Shown piece by piece: positions 59,571 through 64,000 of a stretch of DNA of 64,000 nt. Origin of the DNA: Streptomyces griseosporeus. Lineage in GTDB: Bacteria > Actinomycetota > Actinomycetes > Streptomycetales > Streptomycetaceae. Within the stretch, counting starts at the first letter, position 1. Each line of letters begins with the position of its first letter. The position numbers were made by a program, and so were the translations under genes. The DNA lies in NCBI RefSeq assembly GCF_014656055.1, contig NZ_BNBR01000007.1, positions 1 through 64,000 of the forward strand. Direction: 5' to 3'. The notes beneath the pieces are model-generated. The model was not told the DNA's origin, did not search any database, and was given only the letters and a program-made list of their open reading frames with translations.

Positions 59571-61321
59571 GGCCCTCCCTGGTGATCGTCGGCGCCGGAC
59601 CGCGCGGCACCGGCCTCCTGGAGCGGATCGCCGCCAACGCGCCCGAGCTGTACGCCGGTTCCGGACTCGACGTGCACCTCGTCGACCCGCACCCGCCGGG
59701 CGCCGGACGCATCTGGCGGGCCGACCAGTCCCCGCTGCTGTGGATGAACTCGCACGCCGAGGACGTCACCATGTTCACCGACGAGACGGTCGACATGGCC
59801 GGCCCCGTACGCCCCGGCCCCACCCTGCACGAATGGGCCGGCATCGCGGGCCGCACCTTCGCCGACCGCCGGCTGCAGGGCGACTACCTGCGCTGGGTGC
59901 ACGAGCAGGCGCTGGCCGCGCTGCCGCCCGGCATCGCCGTCCACCACCACCCGCACCGCGCCGTGCGCGTCGGCGGGCCCCGCGAGGGCCGGCAGCAGGT
60001 ATGGCTGGAGGGCCGCGACCGGCCCCTCCTCGCCGACCTGGTCGTGCTCGCCCTCGGCCACCTCGACGCCGAACCCGACGCCGAGCAGCGGTCCCTCGCG
60101 GCGTACGCCCGCGCGCACGGCCTGGTCCATCTGCCGCCCGACTTCACCGCCGACAGCGACCTCGGCGCGCTCCCGGCCGGCGAGCCGGTCCTGGTCCGCG
60201 GCTTCGGGCTCGCCTTCGTCGACCTCATGGTGCTGCTCACCGAGGGACGGGGCGGGCGGTACGACGGCGACACCTACCTCCCCTCGGGGCGGGAGCCGGT
60301 GCTGTACGTCGGATCGCGGCGCGGAGTGCCGTACCACGCGAAGATCGGCTACGACTGGACCGGCGAGCGCCCGCCGCTGCCGCGCTTCCTCGGTCCCGCG
60401 CAGACCGCGGAACTCCTCGCCAGACCCGAGGGGTTCGACTTCCGGCGGGACGTGTGGCCGCTCGTGGAGAAGGAACTGGGCTTCGCGCACTACCACCGGC
60501 TGTTCACCGCCCACCCCGAGCGGACCGCGCTGCCCTGGCCCGACTTCGAGGAGAAGTACGCCGCCGGCAGCGGCGCCGACCTGGCCGCCCTGGTCGCCGC
60601 CGCCGTGCCCGACCCGCGCGACCGGCTCGACCTCGCCGCGCTTGACCGTCCGCTGGACGGGGTCCGGTACGCGAGCCACGACGCGTTCCAGGAGGGCCTG
60701 CGCGCCTACATCGACGCCGACCTGGACCGGCGAAACGATCCGTCGTACAGCCAGGACCTCGCGGTGTTCCTGGGCCTGCTGTCGGTCTACGGCCAGCTGG
60801 TCCGGCTCGGGAACCTCGGGCCCTGGTGGCACGGCTTCTTCAGCTACCTGGCCTCGGGGCCGCCCGCGCCCCGGCTGCGGCAGATGCGGGCGCTGTCCCG
60901 GGCGGGACTGCTGCGGTTCGTCGGCGCCGACATGACCGTCACCGCCGCCGACGGGGTGTTCCGCGCCACCAGCCCCACCGTGCCCGGTCACGCCGTCGAG
61001 GCCCGCGCGCTGGTCGAGGCGCGGTTGCCCGAACCCACCGTCGGACGCGCCCGGGACACGCTGCTGCGCCGCCTGCACGCCGACGGGGCCGCCGAGACCC
61101 CCGACGGGCTGCTGCGCACCGACCCCGCCGACGGCCGCGTCCTCGACACCGCCGGCCGGCCGCACCCGCGCCGCTTCGCCCTCGGCCCCTACACCGACGG
61201 CCGTACCCCTGGCGCGTTCACCCGGCCGCGCACCGGCGGGCCCGCGTTCCGGCAGAACGACGCGACCGCGCGGGCCGCGCTGGCCTTCCTGCGGTCGCTC
61301 GCCCTGAGCGCCGCCGCCTGA
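59567..61321 (+). CDS. FAD/NAD(P)-binding protein
   Basis: A 584-residue flavoprotein-like protein. It opens SLVIVGAGPRGTGLLERIAANAPEL, the GxGxRG-type Rossmann motif of the FAD-NAD(P)-binding family, and has VYLVDPHPPGAGRIW-like (VHLVDPHPPGAGRIWR) and ADLVVLALGHLDAEPDAEQ. A C-terminal GGPAFRQNDATARAALAFLRSLAL completes the fold. Members are poorly characterised monooxygenase-like enzymes. It is cotranscribed with an ABC importer, overlapping the permease by four bases, so it may process the imported compound. Confidence 0.8.
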   Translation: MRPSLVIVGAGPRGTGLLERIAANAPELYAGSGLDVHLVDPHPPGAGRIWRADQSPLLWMNSHAEDVTMFTDETVDMAGPVRPGPTLHEWAGIAGRTFADRRLQGDYLRWVHEQALAALPPGIAVHHHPHRAVRVGGPREGRQQVWLEGRDRPLLADLVVLALGHLDAEPDAEQRSLAAYARAHGLVHLPPDFTADSDLGALPAGEPVLVRGFGLAFVDLMVLLTEGRGGRYDGDTYLPSGREPVLYVGSRRGVPYHAKIGYDWTGERPPLPRFLGPAQTAELLARPEGFDFRRDVWPLVEKELGFAHYHRLFTAHPERTALPWPDFEEKYAAGSGADLAALVAAAVPDPRDRLDLAALDRPLDGVRYASHDAFQEGLRAYIDADLDRRNDPSYSQDLAVFLGLLSVYGQLVRLGNLGPWWHGFFSYLASGPPAPRLRQMRALSRAGLLRFVGADMTVTAADGVFRATSPTVPGHAVEARALVEARLPEPTVGRARDTLLRRLHADGAAETPDGLLRTDPADGRVLDTAGRPHPRRFALGPYTDGRTPGAFTRPRTGGPAFRQNDATARAALAFLRSLALSAAA

Positions 61322-61360
61322 ACCCCTCCGACACCGGACAACACCCCAAGGAATCCCACG

Positions 61361-62122
61361 ATGAGTGTCATGGTCGACATCAGGTCCGTCCACAAGAGCT
61401 TCGGACCGCTCGACGTCCTCAAGGGCATCGATCTGCAGGTCCGCACCGGAGAGGTCACCGTCGTCCTCGGCCCCTCCGGCTCCGGCAAGTCCACGCTGCT
61501 GCGCACCATCAACCACCTGGAGAAGGTCGACCGCGGGGCGATCAGCGTCGACGGCGCCCTGATCGGCTACCGGCGCAGCGGCGACAAACTGCACGAGCTG
61601 CCCGAACGGGAGGTGCTCAAGCAGCGCACCCGGATCGGCTTCGTCTTCCAGAACTTCAACCTGTTCCCGCACCTGACCGTGCTGGAGAACGTCATCGAGG
61701 CCCCCGTCGCCGCGCTGAAACGACCCCGCGACCAGGCCGTCGCCACGGCCCGGCGGCTGCTGGAGCGGGTCGGGCTCGCGGACAAGGCCGACGCCTACCC
61801 GCGGCAGCTGTCCGGCGGGCAGCAGCAGCGGGTCGCCATCGCGCGGGCGCTCGCGCTGGAGCCGAAGCTGCTCCTGTTCGACGAGCCGACCTCAGCGCTC
61901 GACCCCGAGCTGGTCGGCGAGGTCCTCGACGTCATCAAGGACCTGGCCCACCAGGGCACCACGATGATCGTCGTCACCCATGAGATCGGGTTCGCGCGCG
62001 AGGTCGCCGACACCGTCGTCTTCATGGACGACGGCCGCATCGTCGAACAGGGGCCGCCCGCCGAGGTGCTGGACCGGCCGCGGCACGAGCGGACCCGGGC
62101 CTTCCTGTCGAAGGTGCTGTGA
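61361..62122 (+). CDS. Amino acid-type ABC transporter ATPase
   Basis: A 253-residue ATPase of the GlnQ/HisP class. Walker A is VVLGPSGSGKSTLLRTINHLE near residue 34, Q-loop GFVFQNFNLFPHLTVLENV, signature LSGGQQQRVAIARAL, Walker B LLLFDEPTSALDPELV and switch His MIVVTHEIGFAREVAD: all complete. It drives the permease encoded upstream. The 40-bp gap from the FAD gene contains AAGGAAT. Its stop overlaps the LLM-like gene (GTGA). Confidence 0.94.
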   Translation: MSVMVDIRSVHKSFGPLDVLKGIDLQVRTGEVTVVLGPSGSGKSTLLRTINHLEKVDRGAISVDGALIGYRRSGDKLHELPEREVLKQRTRIGFVFQNFNLFPHLTVLENVIEAPVAALKRPRDQAVATARRLLERVGLADKADAYPRQLSGGQQQRVAIARALALEPKLLLFDEPTSALDPELVGEVLDVIKDLAHQGTTMIVVTHEIGFAREVADTVVFMDDGRIVEQGPPAEVLDRPRHERTRAFLSKVL

Positions 62123-63252
62123 GCGCCGGTATGCCGGGGCTGCTGCATCTCGCCGCCGCCGTCGGCCGGCCGGACGAGCGCGACGCCGATGCCCTGGTGG
62201 CGGCGGTGCGGCTCGCCGAGCGGGGCGGGCTGGACTTCGTGACGTTCGGGGACCCGGCCGCCCCCGCGGGCCCCGGCGTGCTCGCCGCGCTGCCCGCGGT
62301 GGCGGCGGCCACCGAGCGCGTGGGACTCGTACCGGCGCTGCCGGGCGGGGCGGACGGGCCGACAGGATCCGGCGGGTTGATCGGATCGGGCGGGTTGACC
62401 GGATCAGGCGGGTTGACCGGATCGGGCGGGATGACCGGGTCGGGTTGGCCGGACGGGGTCCGGGGGACCGGGGGCCTGGAGCCCGGGGCACCGGGGACCG
62501 GGGGCCTGGAGCCCGGGGCACCGGGGACCGTGGCCCTGGAGTCCGGGGTCCCGGGGGCCCGGGTTCCGGGGACCGGGGTTCCGGGGATCGGGGTTTCCGA
62601 GGCCGGGGTCCCGGAGGCCGGAGTCCCGGGGACCGGGGTTTTCCGGACCGGGGTCCCTGAGGCCGTAGCGGAACTCGACCGCGTGAGCCGGGGGCGGGGC
62701 GGATGGTGGAGTGAGCCGGCGCCCCGCGCGGCGGAGGGCGCGGCCACCCGGGAGCCGGTGTCCGGCGCCCGGCCCGTGCGCGTCGCCGGGGCCACCGGCG
62801 CCCCGGACGCGGCAGCCCGGTGTGCCGACGTGGTGCTGGTCCCGGCCTCCGGGCCCGCGCAGGCCGCCGGCTTACGGGCCGAACTGCGCGCGCTGGCCGC
62901 CGAGTCCGGGCGGGACCCGGACGGCCTGCGGGTGCTCGCGACCCTGCTGGTCGACCTGGACGGCGAGTACGCCGCCGAGCGTGGCCACGGCGGCGGCGGA
63001 CCCCGGCCGACCCCGCGAGGCCCGCTGTACCGCGGCGGCCCCGTCGACCTCGCCGAACTGATCGCCTCCTGGCACGCGGAGGGCGCCGTCGACGGCTTCC
63101 ACCTCACGCCCGTCGACCCGCGCCGCGACCTGGAACGGCTGGTGAACGGTACCGTCGCGCTGCTCCAGCACCGCGCGCTGTTCTGCACCTTCTATCCCGG
63201 CGGCACGCTCCGCGACCACCTGGGGCTCGCCCGCCCCAGAGCCCTCACCTGA
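62119..63252 (+). CDS. LLM-like protein interrupted by a tandem-repeat insertion
   Basis: A 377-residue protein whose ends fit the luciferase-like monooxygenase fold: residues 1-~78 (GLLHLAAAVGRPDERDADALVAAVRLAERGGLDFVTFGD, VAAATERVGLVPALP) and ~186-377 (VPEAVAELDRVSRGRGGWWSE, ARPVRVAGATGAPDAAARCADVVLVPASG, DLAELIASWHAEGAVDGFHLTP). About 100 Gly/Pro-rich residues of tandem repeats lie between. The normal family region bridging these blocks (about 40-60 residues, with substrate-side residues) seems displaced. Flavin binding and activity are therefore uncertain. GTG start overlapping the ATPase stop. Confidence 0.72.
   Translation: MSAGMPGLLHLAAAVGRPDERDADALVAAVRLAERGGLDFVTFGDPAAPAGPGVLAALPAVAAATERVGLVPALPGGADGPTGSGGLIGSGGLTGSGGLTGSGGMTGSGWPDGVRGTGGLEPGAPGTGGLEPGAPGTVALESGVPGARVPGTGVPGIGVSEAGVPEAGVPGTGVFRTGVPEAVAELDRVSRGRGGWWSEPAPRAAEGAATREPVSGARPVRVAGATGAPDAAARCADVVLVPASGPAQAAGLRAELRALAAESGRDPDGLRVLATLLVDLDGEYAAERGHGGGGPRPTPRGPLYRGGPVDLAELIASWHAEGAVDGFHLTPVDPRRDLERLVNGTVALLQHRALFCTFYPGGTLRDHLGLARPRALT
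62361..62660 (+). repeat. Coding tandem repeats inside the LLM-like gene
   Basis: The array has two zones. First, four to five 18-bp units close to GGCGGGTTGACCGGATCG (62361-62450), encoding GSGGLT repeats. Then three 30-bp units with core ACCGGGGGCCTGGAGCCCGG (62461-62550), two of them nearly identical, followed by 12- to 18-bp units encoding VPGTGVPGIG-like peptides. All copies stay in frame. Confidence 0.85.
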
Positions 63253-63272
63253 ACGACGAAAGGGACGACCGC

Positions 63273-64000
63273 ATGACGACGGACCCATCCGACGCGTGGA
63301 AGCAGTGGCACGCGCACCGCGAGGAGGCGGTGTCGGCCCCCTACGGGCCGCTCGCCCTCACCGGCACCCACTGGCTCGACGACTATCCGGACGGTCGAAT
63401 TCCGGCCATCCCGGGAACGTGGCGGGCGGACGGCGACGCGGTGGTGCTCACCGCCGCCGAGGCCGACGGTCTCACCCTGGACGGGCGGCCCTTCACCGGC
63501 GAGGCGCGGCTCACGGCGGACTCCGGCCCGCCCGCCGCCGCCCGCGTCGCCCTCGGTGAGCGCCGGCTGGTCGTCCTGGTCCGCGAAGGCGTCTGGGGCG
63601 TACGGGACTTCGACCCGGACGCCGGGGTGCGCCGCGCCTTCCGCGGCATCGACGCCACGCCGTACGACGCGCGCTGGTCGGTGCCGGGGCGCTTCACGCC
63701 GTACGACGCCGAACGCACCGTACGCGTGGCCAACGCCGACGGGCGCGAGCGCGGCCTCGGGCTCGCCGGGGAGCTGGCGTTCACGCTGGACGGACGGGAG
63801 CTGACCCTCCAGGTGGCCCGGCAGGAGGACGGCTCGCTGTGGGCCGTGTTCGCCGACGCCACCAGCGGCACGAGCAGCTACCGGTTCCGGTTCCTGTACC
63901 CGGCCGCGCCGGACGCCGAGGGCCGTACGACGGTCGACCTCAACCGCGCCCAACTGCCGCCCTGCGCCTTCGCGGACCACTTCATCTGCCCCTTCCCGCC
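63273..64000 (+). CDS. DUF1684 family protein (partial, runs off the window)
   Basis: At least 242 codons are open from the ATG at 63273 to the window edge. DAWKQWHAHREEAVSAPYGPLALTGTHWLDD at the N-terminus and VDLNRAQLPPCAFADHFICPFP at the visible end match DUF1684 proteins, whose C-terminal FNRAxxPPCAYxxxxxCPLPP signature is seen here. The family is thought to be beta-rich and of unknown function. It follows the LLM-like gene by 20 bp and is probably in the same transcript. The stop lies beyond the window. Confidence 0.82.
   Translation, partial: MTTDPSDAWKQWHAHREEAVSAPYGPLALTGTHWLDDYPDGRIPAIPGTWRADGDAVVLTAAEADGLTLDGRPFTGEARLTADSGPPAAARVALGERRLVVLVREGVWGVRDFDPDAGVRRAFRGIDATPYDARWSVPGRFTPYDAERTVRVANADGRERGLGLAGELAFTLDGRELTLQVARQEDGSLWAVFADATSGTSSYRFRFLYPAAPDAEGRTTVDLNRAQLPPCAFADHFICPFP

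Overview
The window is chromosomal core DNA of a high-GC actinomycete, almost certainly a Streptomyces. The evidence is the very high GC content with strong third-position bias, many GTG and TTG starts, dense ATGA/GTGA gene overlaps, a tlyA-nadK-recN cluster, a ParA-like/ScpAB cluster, an SflA-type SepF paralogue and an iron box of the DmdR/IdeR kind. No phage, insertion sequence, CRISPR array or tRNA was seen. The order of the housekeeping genes agrees with my memory of the S. coelicolor chromosome (roughly the SCO1740-1790 block, reversed), but the species cannot be named from sequence alone.

Layout. (1) 1-3.2 kb: the 3' end of a 5S rRNA gene and its terminator, then an RDD/RGG-repeat protein with a TPR-like C-terminus, and a DUF1015 gene on the other strand. 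(2) 3.3-7.4 kb: a HAD phosphatase and an iron-siderophore ABC importer (two permeases and an ATPase) behind an iron box. (3) 7.4-14 kb: SCP2-like protein, TlyA methyltransferase, NAD kinase, RecN, a MraY/WecA-like membrane protein and a GT4 glycosyltransferase. (4) 14-20 kb: a PucR regulator divergent from an APC permease, a Tat-exported amine oxidase and an LLM oxidoreductase. (5) 20-28 kb: GH15 enzyme, pyrG, ADP-ribose-type NUDIX, STAND/TPR protein and alanine dehydrogenase. (6) 28.5-33.5 kb: a chromosome-segregation operon: ParA-like ATPase, ribbon-helix-helix protein, ScpA, ScpB, then RluB. (7) 33.5-35.3 kb: an NrtR-like NUDIX-winged-helix protein and an ADP-ribosylglycohydrolase under one large palindrome. 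(8) 35.4-40 kb: aroH, tyrA, cmk, plsC-like and der, closed by a strong terminator. (9) 40-48.4 kb: two unknown proteins, a secreted Rpf-LysM protein, and a branched-chain-amino-acid-type ABC system in which both permeases and one ATPase are fused in one chain. (10) 48.4-57.3 kb: an orphan cytochrome oxidase subunit I, an I78-like inhibitor, PAP2 phosphatase, MFS exporter, acyl-CoA dehydrogenase, SepF-like protein and a DUF5685-like protein with a cysteine-crowded tail. (11) 57.3-64 kb: an amino-acid/sulfur-type ABC locus (binding protein, permease, FAD enzyme, ATPase, LLM-like protein, DUF1684 protein). A 23-codon leader peptide ending in Cys-Ser-Cys lies in front of the binding protein gene and is not covered by conventional ORF calling.

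The most interesting signals are the cysteine leader peptide and its locus; the NrtR-type 41-bp palindrome overlapping a ribosome binding site; the LivH-LivM-LivG fusion, whose partner ATPase has an altered Walker A that falls in the same composite site as LivG's altered signature motif; a luciferase-like protein interrupted by about 100 residues of tandem repeats; the RDD-repeat protein beside the rRNA operon; and a ParA-RHH pair in the ScpAB operon.
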